This document shows positions 25,418 through 33,155 of a stretch of 64,000 nucleotides of DNA, piece by piece. The translations under genes and the position numbers were made by a program. The notes under the pieces were generated by a model. It had not been told where the DNA came from and made no database searches. It saw nothing but the letters and a program-made list of their open reading frames with translations. Position 1 is the stretch's first letter; each line of letters starts with the position of its first letter. Location: positions 682,001 through 746,000 of the forward strand of contig NZ_CAAJGM010000208.1 of NCBI RefSeq assembly GCF_900996235.1, given 5' to 3'. Source of the stretch: Paraburkholderia sp. BCC1885. GTDB taxonomy: Bacteria > Pseudomonadota > Gammaproteobacteria > Burkholderiales > Burkholderiaceae.

Positions 25418-28066
25418 ATGAAAACGAAAACATTCACCGTATCCCGACCCGCGCTGCGCCACGTCACCGGATACACCCTGATTGCCGCAGCCGTATGTTC
25501 GCTCGCCGCGCAAACCAGCTTCGCCCAGGAAGGGCCGCCTCCGGACGACGCGCCCAGCGCGACCCAGAGCGCCGGCAATGTCGACCCGCCGGGACGCGTG
25601 GCGCGCCTGAACTACACGTCGGGTGCCGTGACCACCGAACCCGCCGGCGCCACCGACTGGTCCTACGCGCAGATCAACCGTCCGCTCACCACCGGCGACC
25701 AACTCTGGGACGACCAGAACGCCCGCGCGGAACTGCATATCGGCTCGACGGCCGTGCGGCTCGGCGACTCGACCAGCCTCGACATCCTCAACCTCGACGA
25801 CAGCAACGCGCAGTTGAAGATTGCGCAAGGCACGCTGTCGACCCGCGTGCGCGAACTCGCGCCGGGCTCGACCTATGAGATCGACACGCCGAACCTCGCG
25901 CTCGGCGTGACCGGCCCCGGCGACTACCGCGTGGACGTGGCGCCCGACGGCAGCAGCACGACCGTCACGGTACGCAGCGGCAGCGCCACTGTGTACGGCG
26001 ACAACGGCCAGGTGCCGGTCGCCGCCGGCCAGCAGATCCGCTTCGCCGGCACCGCCCTGCAGCAGGTCGCCGACAACGGCGCGCCGGGCCTCGACGGCTT
26101 CGATCAGTGGGCGGCCGGCCGCGACGCCGCCGAAGACCGTTCGGTGTCGGCCCGCTACGTGTCGCGCGATGTGCCCGGTTACGAAGACCTCGACGCCAAC
26201 GGCACGTGGCGCAGCAACCCGCAATACGGCGAAGTGTGGGTGCCGAGCGCGGTGCCGGCCGGCTGGGCGCCCTATCACGACGGCCACTGGGTCTGGCAGG
26301 CGCCGTGGGGCTGGACATGGGTCGACGACGCGCCGTGGGGCTTCGCTCCGTATCACTACGGCCGCTGGGCTTATGTCGACGATTCGTGGGCGTGGGTGCC
26401 CGGTCCGGTCGTCGTCAGCGAGCAGCCGGTGTATGCGCCGGCGCTGGTGGCGTTTGTCGGCGATGGCGGCGGTTCGTTCGACTGGGGCGTGAGTCTCGCG
26501 GTGGGCGGCGTCGCTGCAGCGGGCCTTGCCTGGTTCCCGCTCGGCCCGGGTGAGCCGTGGCATCCGCGCGGCGGCGGCTGGAGCCCCGGCTACTACAACC
26601 GCGTCAACAACTACGACCACCGGGTGAACGTCACCAACATCACCAACATTCACAACACTTACATCAACTACCGCGCGCCGGGTGGCGTGACGGCCGTGCC
26701 GGCGACCGCCTTCGTGCATGGCCAGCCGGTTGGCCGCTTCGCCCAGAAGGTCGATCCGCGGCAATGGCGAAACGCGCAATTCAATCCGGGCGGCCCGGGC
26801 ATCGCGCCGGTGCGGCAGAGCTTCGATTCCGGCATGCGCAATGCGAACTACCGGCCGCCCGCCGCAGCGACGGCGCGCTCGGTCGTGGCGACGCGTAGTC
26901 CGTCGGTGCCCGCGGCCTATCACGACACGCTCGCGCAACGGTTTGCGCAAGGCGGCGGCCGAGTGCCGGGCGCCGGCGAGCCGATCGTGCGGACGTCAGT
27001 GCCGGCGCATTTCGCCGGTGCGGGGACGCGTGGCGGTCTCGCGGCGGCGACCGCGCAGAACGTGCGGGTCGTTCAGGCGAATTCACCGCGTATGGCGACG
27101 GGTGCCGTCGGCGCCGAACCGCATGTCGCACAGAATGCGGCGCAGGGTGCGGCGCGGCCGGGCGAGCCCGCGCTGAATGGGGCGCCTCGTCCGTCTGGGT
27201 TCGGCGGTACGGGGCCGAACGGGGCGCAGGCGCCGCGTGGAGTCGCTGAACAGGGACGGCCGGGAACGCCGGGTGCGCCCGTTGCGCCCGCGCAGCTTGC
27301 CAATGAGCGGCCGCAACCGAACAACGGCGTGCCGCGTCCGCCGCAGGCAGCAACGGCCGGTGCGAATCCGAACTCGTTCGCCCAGCGTAATGGCGTTGCG
27401 CCGGCAACGGGGCAGCAGGCGGCGGCCGAAGCTCGTCACGAGCCGGCATGGACGCAGCCGCATACGCCGATGGCGATCCAGGCGCAGCAGCATGGCAGCG
27501 CGCCACAACAGGGCGGCGCGGCGCGTGAGCCGTTTGCGCAGCAGGCGGGTGGGCCGCAGAACCGGCAGCCACAAGCGGGTTTCGCCGCGCAGCAGCAGGC
27601 GCAGGAACGTGGGGCGCCGCATCCGGCGGAGAATCCGGCGGCAGCGGCGCGGGCCCCACAAGAGGCTCAGCGCGAGCCCAACCCCGCGCAGCAGCAACAG
27701 CAGCAGCAGGCGCGCGCGACGGAGTATCGCCAGCAGGCCGCGCCGCCGGCGCAGCAGGCTCAGCGTGAAGAGGCCCGGCCGCAGGCACAGACGCAAGCTC
27801 AGCCTCGTCCGGAATATCGTCCGCAGCAGGTTCAGCAGGCGCCGCGTCCGGAGTATCACCCGCAGCCGCAAGCTCAGGCGCAGCCTCGTCCGGAATATCA
27901 TCCGCAACAGGTTCAGCAGGCGCCGCGCCCGGAATACCACCCGCAGCAGGTTCAGCAGCCTCGGCCCGAAGCCCGTCCCCCGCAACAGGCTCAACAGCCC
28001 CATGCGCAGCCGCGTCAGGAGCAGCATTCCAACAACGGCGGGCATGAGGAGCATCGGAGGGGGTAA
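25418..28066 (+). CDS. Large secreted FecR/DUF6600-domain protein with Pro/Gln-rich repeat tail
   Basis: 882 residues. Signal peptide about 1-36 (ending near SFAQE). A FecR-like beta domain (about 65-215) contains LGDSTSLDILNLDD and VRSGSATVYGDNGQV. A Trp/Tyr-rich DUF6600 region (about 250-350) repeats YxDGHWVW/WxPYHYGRWAY elements. A low-complexity tail from about 560 to the end is rich in Gln, Pro, Ala and Arg, with RPEYHPQ repeats near the C-terminus. No membrane helix after the signal, so it is exported or periplasmic; function unknown. Annotations of such proteins as partition proteins are not supported. ATG at 25418. Confidence 0.85.
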   Translation: MKTKTFTVSRPALRHVTGYTLIAAAVCSLAAQTSFAQEGPPPDDAPSATQSAGNVDPPGRVARLNYTSGAVTTEPAGATDWSYAQINRPLTTGDQLWDDQNARAELHIGSTAVRLGDSTSLDILNLDDSNAQLKIAQGTLSTRVRELAPGSTYEIDTPNLALGVTGPGDYRVDVAPDGSSTTVTVRSGSATVYGDNGQVPVAAGQQIRFAGTALQQVADNGAPGLDGFDQWAAGRDAAEDRSVSARYVSRDVPGYEDLDANGTWRSNPQYGEVWVPSAVPAGWAPYHDGHWVWQAPWGWTWVDDAPWGFAPYHYGRWAYVDDSWAWVPGPVVVSEQPVYAPALVAFVGDGGGSFDWGVSLAVGGVAAAGLAWFPLGPGEPWHPRGGGWSPGYYNRVNNYDHRVNVTNITNIHNTYINYRAPGGVTAVPATAFVHGQPVGRFAQKVDPRQWRNAQFNPGGPGIAPVRQSFDSGMRNANYRPPAAATARSVVATRSPSVPAAYHDTLAQRFAQGGGRVPGAGEPIVRTSVPAHFAGAGTRGGLAAATAQNVRVVQANSPRMATGAVGAEPHVAQNAAQGAARPGEPALNGAPRPSGFGGTGPNGAQAPRGVAEQGRPGTPGAPVAPAQLANERPQPNNGVPRPPQAATAGANPNSFAQRNGVAPATGQQAAAEARHEPAWTQPHTPMAIQAQQHGSAPQQGGAAREPFAQQAGGPQNRQPQAGFAAQQQAQERGAPHPAENPAAAARAPQEAQREPNPAQQQQQQQARATEYRQQAAPPAQQAQREEARPQAQTQAQPRPEYRPQQVQQAPRPEYHPQPQAQAQPRPEYHPQQVQQAPRPEYHPQQVQQPRPEARPPQQAQQPHAQPRQEQHSNNGGHEEHRRG
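27806..27990 (+). repeat. Imperfect repeats encoding RPEYxPQ-type units
   Basis: About five units of 33-42 bp in the tail of the DUF6600 gene. They encode Arg-Pro-Glu-Tyr-(Arg/His)-Pro-Gln followed by Gln/Val/Ala/Pro spacers; the last unit is degenerate. High local identity makes unit-number change by slippage or recombination likely. Confidence 0.8.
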
Positions 28067-28099
28067 TGAATGCTCGCTGACGGCGGCAGCGACGGCGTT

Positions 28100-28365
28100 G
28101 TTCCAGCTCGACCCGGCAGGTCACGAGTTCGCCAGCTCGCCCCAGATTGGCCACGCGGGACAATGCACGTCGCCGGCACGGTCGATTCACGCTATCGCAG
28201 CGCGCCGCCAGCGAACTGATCGCGGACATCTGGCGCGCGGCGCGGCAGTGGCGCGTCTACTTCGAGGAGTTCGGCGTGGACGCCGCCGAGACCGATCAAG
28301 CCGCGCCAGCGTTTCGCCACATCGACGCGATATCGACTCCGGCTATGCGCACGCTGTTACCGTGA
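28100..28365 (+). pseudogene. Probable hipA C-terminal remnant
   Basis: In the frame ending at the TGA at 28363-28365 the translation includes LATRDNA, then WRAARQWRVYFEEFGVD and FRHIDAIS. This order resembles the C-terminal end of HipA-type serine kinases of toxin-antitoxin systems (x-LATRDNA-x, WRVYFExFGV, AFRHIDxIS). No ATP-binding or catalytic part is present and no hipB is near. A second frame upstream (28100-28145) continues plausibly into it, suggesting a frameshift. It lies between the DUF6600 gene and thyA. The assignment rests on remembered family patterns, not a search. Confidence 0.45.
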
Positions 28366-28409
28366 AAAGATTCACCGGGAACAGATGCGCACGGCGTCGC
28401 CAGAAGCCG

Positions 28410-29381
28410 TTAAACCGCCATCGGCGCAGTCAGCGGCTCATGATGCCGGTAACCGACCAGCGAGAAATCGGCTGGTTCGATCTTTTCGAGCCATTCCGGC
28501 TCGTACACGCCGGTTTTGGCGTAATCCGGCACACGCGCATCGATCGCCAGCTGCGGGCTTTCATAAGGCTCGCGCGTTAGCTGCCGTTGCAGCATGTCGA
28601 GCTGATTTTCGTAGATATGCGCGTCGCCGATGAAATACGAAAACCAGCGCGGCGTGTAACCCGTCAAGCGGCCAACCAGATGCAGCAAAGCCGCGCCCTC
28701 GGTCAGATTGAACGGCGTGCCGAGCCCCACATCGTTGCTGCGAATGTAGAGGCACAGCGAAATTTCGCGCCGCGCCGCGTTCGGCAGGAACTGATAAAGC
28801 AGATGGCAAGCCGGCAAGGCGATCTCTTCCAGAACCGCAGGGTTCCACGCATGAAACAGAATGCGCCGGTCGCCCGGGTTCTGCATGATCGTGTCGAGGC
28901 ACTGGCGCAACTGGTCGATGGCCTTGTACAGCAGCACCTTGCGGGCGCCGTCTTCGTCGAATTCGGTGACAACCCGGTAGCCGCGCCCGCTCGCATCCGC
29001 GATCTGCGCGCTCGCCGACGCATCCAGCACCTTGTAGGCCGGCCATTTGCGCCACTGCACGCCATACACGTCGCCGAGGTCGTCAGGACCTTCGCGGTAC
29101 GGATTGGCCAGCCATTGCGGATTCTGATTGGCGTTCGCGTCCCACACCTTGCAGCCCAGATCGCGAAAGTCCGCCGCGCTGCGCGAGGCGCGCAGGAAGC
29201 CCACCAGTTCGCCAATCGCCGACTTGAAGGCGAGTTTCTTGGTCGTGACGGCGGGGAAGCCCTGCTGGAGGTCGAAGCGGAGCATCGCGCCCGGCATGCT
29301 GATGGTGCGGATGCCTGTGCGGTTCTCCTGCCACGTGCCGGTATCGAGAATCGAGCGGACGAGGTCGAGGTATTGTTTCAT
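28410..29381 (-). CDS. thyA: Thymidylate synthase
   Basis: Makes dTMP from dUMP with methylene-tetrahydrofolate; the dihydrofolate product is recycled by FolA, encoded at 39406. The active-site stretch LPACHLLYQF holds the nucleophilic Cys, with IRSNDVGLGTPFN and DAHIYENQ for substrate binding. At 323 residues it is longer than the 264 of E. coli; the extra sequence lies mainly between about 85 and 165 (including YRVVTEFDEDGARKV). AAGGA lies 6 bp before the ATG at 29379-29381, which excludes the longer frame to 29429. Confidence 0.96.
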   Translation of the reverse strand: MKQYLDLVRSILDTGTWQENRTGIRTISMPGAMLRFDLQQGFPAVTTKKLAFKSAIGELVGFLRASRSAADFRDLGCKVWDANANQNPQWLANPYREGPDDLGDVYGVQWRKWPAYKVLDASASAQIADASGRGYRVVTEFDEDGARKVLLYKAIDQLRQCLDTIMQNPGDRRILFHAWNPAVLEEIALPACHLLYQFLPNAARREISLCLYIRSNDVGLGTPFNLTEGAALLHLVGRLTGYTPRWFSYFIGDAHIYENQLDMLQRQLTREPYESPQLAIDARVPDYAKTGVYEPEWLEKIEPADFSLVGYRHHEPLTAPMAV

Positions 29382-29480
29382 TCGGGTTCCTTCGGCCCGG
29401 CGCCGGGCGCCCAGGACTTTTCGCGACAAAACCCGATTCTAGCAAGCGCGGACGAGCGGCGCCCCAAAAGCGCAAGGCGC

Positions 29481-30872
29481 TCAGATGTGCGGCACCGTCG
29501 CCTGCTCGCCATGCGGCACGATGGGCTCGCCTTCCATATGCCGCATTCCATGCGCGCACAGCAGACGGTACAGCGTCACGCGTGAAATGCCCAGTTCCTG
29601 CGCCGCATCGCCAAGCCGGCCGCGATGACGCAACAGCGCCAGTTCGATAGCCTGGCGCTCCGCCGCCTCGCGCGCCTGCGCGAGCGACACCGGCACGATT
29701 TCCACGTATTCGGCAAGTTCGAGATCGCGCGCGGTAATCGCGCGCCCTTCCGACATCACGATGGCGCGCCGCACCCGGTTGATCAGTTCGCGCACGTTGC
29801 CCGGCCAGCTGTAATTGTGCAGCGCGGCGATGGCGTCGGGCGCAAAACCGCGCAGCCGGCGGCTTGCATCTTTTTTGAAACGTTCCAGCATGTGCCGCGC
29901 AAGTAGTTCGATGTCCTTACCACGCGCCCGCAACGGCGGTTCGTCGATCTGCAACACGCACAGACGGTGATACAGGTCCGAGCGGAAACGTCCTTCGATC
30001 ATCGCGGCGTTCATATCCACGTGGGTCGCCGAGATGATGCGCACGTCGACGTCGATCGCGCCATGGCCGCCCAGCCGCTCCACCTTGCGCTCCTGCAGGA
30101 AGCGCAGCAGGCTCGCCTGGCTTTCGAGCGGCAGGTCGCCGATTTCATCCAGAAACAGCGTGCCGCCGTTGGCCGCTTCGACGCGGCCGATCTTGCGCTG
30201 ATTGGCGCCGGTAAACGCCCCGCGCTCATAGCCGAACAGTTCGGACTGCAACAGATGCGGCGGTATCGCGCCGCAGTTGATGGGGACAAAAGGCGCGGCG
30301 CGGCGGGACGAACGTTCGTGAATCGCTACCGCCGTGAGTTCCTTGCCGGTACCCGATTCGCCGGAGATGAACACCGGCGCGTCGGTCATCGCCACTTTAC
30401 GGATGGAGCGGAACAGCGCCAGCATCGCATCGCACGAGCCGACCATTTCGCCTTCTGCACCATTGGGCGAGCCGTCGTTCGAGCCGGGTTCGCCGAGTGA
30501 AATCATGCCGTAAGCATGCCCGACGGAATCGACGATCCTGTCGCCCGAGTAAGGCACGGTCACGTAATCGAAACAATAGTCGCGCACGAGCCGGCGCAAC
30601 GCGGCATCCTGCAACTGGCCAGGCATGGTCGCGGCAACCCAGCCGACGTTGGGCATCGTCAGGCACGACTCGAACGCGGCGATCTCATGCTGCTGAAAAT
30701 GGCTCGACAGATCGAGCAGTCCACCCGCGGCCATACCGGAGCGAACGGCACGACGGACGTCACGCGCCGAACCGACCACTTCAACGTGCCAGCCGCGTTG
30801 ATGAAACTGGTTATGCAGTTCCGCGCTAGGGTCACGCGAAACGTAAATCAGTTGCCGCGTTGCGGGTTCCAT
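29481..30872 (-). CDS. Sigma54-dependent activator (VpsR-like), upstream flank of the amyloid locus
   Basis: 463 residues: a degenerate receiver-like domain (1-125), an AAA+ sigma54-interaction domain (Walker A GESGTGKE 171-178, GAFTGA 218-223, LDEIGD 241-246) and a C-terminal Fis-type HTH (LGDAAQELGISRVTLYRLL). The receiver lacks the acidic pair expected after its first strand, so phosphorylation control is doubtful. It is closely similar to the activator at 37715-39283. It is transcribed away from the amyloid operon and shares the 537-bp intergenic region, which holds a -24/-12 promoter. It probably activates that operon. ATG at 30870-30872 with AGAGGA upstream. Confidence 0.9.
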   Translation of the reverse strand: MEPATRQLIYVSRDPSAELHNQFHQRGWHVEVVGSARDVRRAVRSGMAAGGLLDLSSHFQQHEIAAFESCLTMPNVGWVAATMPGQLQDAALRRLVRDYCFDYVTVPYSGDRIVDSVGHAYGMISLGEPGSNDGSPNGAEGEMVGSCDAMLALFRSIRKVAMTDAPVFISGESGTGKELTAVAIHERSSRRAAPFVPINCGAIPPHLLQSELFGYERGAFTGANQRKIGRVEAANGGTLFLDEIGDLPLESQASLLRFLQERKVERLGGHGAIDVDVRIISATHVDMNAAMIEGRFRSDLYHRLCVLQIDEPPLRARGKDIELLARHMLERFKKDASRRLRGFAPDAIAALHNYSWPGNVRELINRVRRAIVMSEGRAITARDLELAEYVEIVPVSLAQAREAAERQAIELALLRHRGRLGDAAQELGISRVTLYRLLCAHGMRHMEGEPIVPHGEQATVPHI

Positions 30873-31070
30873 TATTCAGATCCTCTCGTCAACGAACGTT
30901 AAGGATGACGGCACGCGCCGAAACATTGTTTCAGGCGCATTGACTCAGCTCGGGATTCGCGCATAGCAAAAACCGAACGGCCATTCCATTCCGTGCGGAC
31001 AGCTGATCCCCGAAAAACGGCGTGTGTGATTGAGACGGCCCAACTACGGGCTTTTTTTAAATGTGACTCT

Positions 31071-31109
31071 GTTTTCGAGAGCTTACTATACGCGCGCCGC
31101 TTCGAAAAC
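31071..31109. promoter_or_regulatory. Inverted repeat, candidate activator site
   Basis: GTTTTCGA (31071-31078) and TCGAAAAC (31102-31109) form a perfect 8-bp inverted repeat with a 23-bp spacer, about 260 bp upstream of the -24 element. Distance and symmetry fit an enhancer site for a sigma54 activator, but function is inferred. Confidence 0.4.
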
Positions 31110-31161
31110 AAATATGCGAATTTAATCACCCACTTCACCGCCCAGCCGCTCTGGGCGGGCG

Positions 31162-31202
31162 TTCCAGAAGTCTACGCAGTCTGAATAAAGCGTTTCCAGA
31201 AG
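31162..31202. promoter_or_regulatory. Direct repeats TTCCAGAAG, candidate activator sites
   Basis: TTCCAGAAG at 31162-31170 and again at 31194-31202, 32 bp apart (about three helical turns). They lie some 165-205 bp upstream of the -24/-12 promoter, the usual place for activator binding. Confidence 0.4.
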
Positions 31203-31274
31203 GCGATCCTACGTGTCTACCCTGACCTTTCCGGTGACGGCGTTAATCGCGCTTTATCGGTATTTCCTGCTGCC

Positions 31275-31292
31275 CGTTTCAGGGCTGAAACG
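31275..31292. promoter_or_regulatory. Palindrome CGTTTCAG-GG-CTGAAACG
   Basis: Perfect 8-bp arms around GG, followed by a T-run (TTTTTT). It could be an operator for the flanking activators or a small terminator-like hairpin in the leader. The half-site GTTTCAGG recurs at 30928-30935 beside GAAAC-ATT-GTTTC (30920-30932), close to the divergent activator gene, which favours a binding site. Confidence 0.45.
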
Positions 31293-31366
31293 TTTTTTCC
31301 GCATTTTCACGAGTTTCTTTCGAGGCTGTTACCTGAGACCCAGCCGTATCAATCGATTGCGGCTGA

Positions 31367-31382
31367 TGGCACACGTTTCGCT
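31367..31382 (+). promoter_or_regulatory. Sigma54 (-24/-12) promoter of the amyloid operon
   Basis: TGGCAC, 5 bp, then TCGCT. The GG (31368-31369) and GC (31380-31381) are separated by the required 10 bp; one base departs from the TTGC of the -12 box. Transcription would start near 31393, giving a 17-nt leader with AAGGAG before the ATG at 31410. Both flanking activators have intact GAFTGA loops. Confidence 0.75.
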
Positions 31383-31409
31383 AAATGTCCCGCACCAAGG
31401 AGACACATC

Positions 31410-31916
31410 ATGCGACTCGCTTTCCGCATCGACCTGCACCGCTTTAAGCCCTACGCCGCATTGTGCGCCACGTTGCTGATTGTTGCGCTGCCGCTGGGCG
31501 CCAACGCCCAGGAATCCCTCACCGCCAGTTCGCCCGATACCGGGGCCGCCACCCTCGCGAGCGACGCGCCCGCAGCGGTGGCGGTCCCCGATACCGTGCC
31601 CAGCAGCGCGGCCGACACATCGAATGCCCCAGCCTCCGCCAGCGATCTCGCGGGCAACGTGCTGAGCATGCCGGCCGACGCGGTCGCAGCAACCGATCCG
31701 GTGCTCGACGACCAGGCGCTGTCGCAGCAACGCGGCGGCTTCGGCGGCCTCTTCATGGTGGCGGCGACGCCGCAACTGATGCGGGTCAGCAATGGCAGCG
31801 GCGGCGGCAACGGCGTGACGCTGTGGGACGAAATCGCGCCGCCCTCGCAGTTACCGATTCCGGTCGACGTCGCCCGCTCGGCGCAAGGCAACCTCACCAC
31901 GTATCAGAGAAATTAG
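31410..31916 (+). CDS. Secreted protein, first gene of the Fap-like operon
   Basis: 168 residues. Signal peptide about 1-33 (ending ANAQ), then an Ala/Ser/Pro/Asp-rich disordered stretch, then LDDQALSQQRGG (99-110) and a hydrophobic segment GGLFMVAATPQLM. In that motif Leu -12, Leu -7 and Gly-Gly match the spacing of double-glycine leaders cut by C39 peptidases; a C39-like protease is encoded at 34616. A similar stretch (VDDTILASQSGK) occurs in the product of 35333-36136. Its place suggests a FapA-like helper, but I see no clear similarity to known FapA. AAGGAG precedes the ATG by about 8 bp. Confidence 0.75.
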   Translation: MRLAFRIDLHRFKPYAALCATLLIVALPLGANAQESLTASSPDTGAATLASDAPAAVAVPDTVPSSAADTSNAPASASDLAGNVLSMPADAVAATDPVLDDQALSQQRGGFGGLFMVAATPQLMRVSNGSGGGNGVTLWDEIAPPSQLPIPVDVARSAQGNLTTYQRN

Positions 31917-31972
31917 CCGGACGACGCCCGCTCGCTGCCCAACGCCAGCCGCGCGTCCGCCAAGGAACCGAC

Positions 31973-32482
31973 ATGAACGCCTCAATCCAGATGCCAAGCC
32001 TTCGCAGCGACCACCGGACCCTGCTCTGTGTGCTGTGCAGCGTGCTCGCCGCCGGCGCCGCGGTCTCATCGGTCCCCGCTGCCGCGCAGCAGGCCACGCA
32101 GCCCGGCAACCTGATCATCGAGCGTGACATCACCCCGCGCGACGCGTTTGTGCCGGTGCCGCGCAACGACGACCCGATCGCCGTGCAGGTGCAGACGTTC
32201 CCGACCGTGGCCTTCGACGGCGCGCTCGGCGCAATGGCGAGCGACCTCGACCTGAACAGCGCGCACGGCACCACCGGCATCAGCACCGGCAGCAGTTTCA
32301 TGCCGGCGCTGGTCGGCACCAACGGCATCGAACACATGCTCGCGGGCAATGGCAACGGCAGCGGCCTGCCTGTCGGCGCGGCGGCGGGCTTGGGCGGCGC
32401 AGGCGGCATCGGCAGCACGATTACCCAGACCATCACCGGCGCACTGGCCCCGCTCGGCGCCGCGATGGGCTCCATCAAATGA
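31973..32482 (+). CDS. Secreted Gly/Ala-rich protein of the Fap-like operon
   Basis: 169 residues. Signal peptide about 1-38 (ending PAAAQ), then a region with NLIIERDITPRDAFVPVPR, and a Gly/Ala/Thr-rich C-terminus (LGGAGGIGSTITQTITGAL). Not recognised as any known Fap subunit. No cysteine in the mature part. The ATG at 31973 is preceded by AAGGAAC. The last codons overlap the next gene as ATGA, so both are made from one message. A minor fibre component, chaperone or nucleation helper are all possible. Confidence 0.7.
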   Translation: MNASIQMPSLRSDHRTLLCVLCSVLAAGAAVSSVPAAAQQATQPGNLIIERDITPRDAFVPVPRNDDPIAVQVQTFPTVAFDGALGAMASDLDLNSAHGTTGISTGSSFMPALVGTNGIEHMLAGNGNGSGLPVGAAAGLGGAGGIGSTITQTITGALAPLGAAMGSIK

Positions 32483-33126
32483 AAACCTACCGGGCAATGG
32501 CCATGAACCCCCTGCCGTCACGTCAATCGCTGCGCTCACTGCTCGTCTTCGCGCTGTGCGGCGCGAGCTTCGCCGCCCACGCCCAGACGCCGCCGTCCGC
32601 CCTGGTGGACGTGCAATCGGTGATCGGCACTAGCGCAGTCACCGGCGCTACGGGCGTGGTGGCGATCAACGAGACCGCCGGGCTCGATAACGTCCAGGCA
32701 AATCAAGGTGTCCTGATGAATGGACCCGCGCCCCTGAACCTGACCGGCAGCGTGCAAAGCGCGTCGGCCAATGCGAGGACGACGGCCGCACGCAGCGACA
32801 TCGGCAACAACGCATTCTCGAACACCTCCGGTCTGATTGAAGTGAATCAGTCGGCGGGTGCAGCGAATCTTCAGCGGAACAGCGCCGTGATCGGTGCGGC
32901 TCCGGTTGAGGGGGAGATCGTAGCGGATGGGATCCTATCCGCTACGACCGCCAAAAACGTCGGTACAGGAAGGTCCAGCGAAAACCACGACGCACGCGAG
33001 GTGTCCATCGGCACGGACGCGCTCAAGAACGTCAGCGGCATCGTCCAGATCAACCAGGCTGCCGGCACGGGCAATGTCAGTTCAAACAGTTTTGTGCTCC
33101 GTCCCCCGGCGGGCACCTTTTTCTAA
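32479..33126 (+). CDS. FapB/FapC-like amyloid-repeat protein with three repeats
   Basis: 215 residues. A signal peptide (ending AHAQ, about residue 36) is followed by three repeats of about 31 residues beginning near IGTSAVTGATG, IGNNAFSNTSG and IGTDALKNVSG. They share the pattern IGxxAxxxxSGxxxxNxxAGxxNxQxNxxVL, rich in Asn, Gln, Ser and Gly. Such repeats are the mark of Fap amyloid subunits; size and order before the larger subunit suggest a FapB-like nucleator. Linkers between repeats are Thr/Ser/Ala-rich. An in-frame ATG six codons later is an alternative start. Confidence 0.75.
   Translation: MKTYRAMAMNPLPSRQSLRSLLVFALCGASFAAHAQTPPSALVDVQSVIGTSAVTGATGVVAINETAGLDNVQANQGVLMNGPAPLNLTGSVQSASANARTTAARSDIGNNAFSNTSGLIEVNQSAGAANLQRNSAVIGAAPVEGEIVADGILSATTAKNVGTGRSSENHDAREVSIGTDALKNVSGIVQINQAAGTGNVSSNSFVLRPPAGTFF
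32623..33099 (+). repeat. Three imperfect amyloid-type repeats in the FapB-like gene
   Basis: Repeats at about 32623-32715, 32800-32893 and 33007-33099, each about 93 bp. They are conserved at the protein level around SGxxxxNxxAGxxN and separated by variable linkers of 85-115 bp. Confidence 0.8.
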
Positions 33127-33155
33127 CGAGCCACACTCTCTATCGGAGCGTCATC

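Noticed and set aside
25331..28229. Long antisense ORFs (539, 482 and 323 codons) over the DUF6600 gene
   Set aside because: Compositionally biased (Arg, Pro, Ala) with no recognisable domain; the + strand product has a signal peptide and known domains.
27177..28580. 467-codon + strand ORF running over the DUF6600 tail
   Set aside because: Shifted-frame shadow, almost all Arg/Ser/Pro; it also runs into thyA on the other strand.
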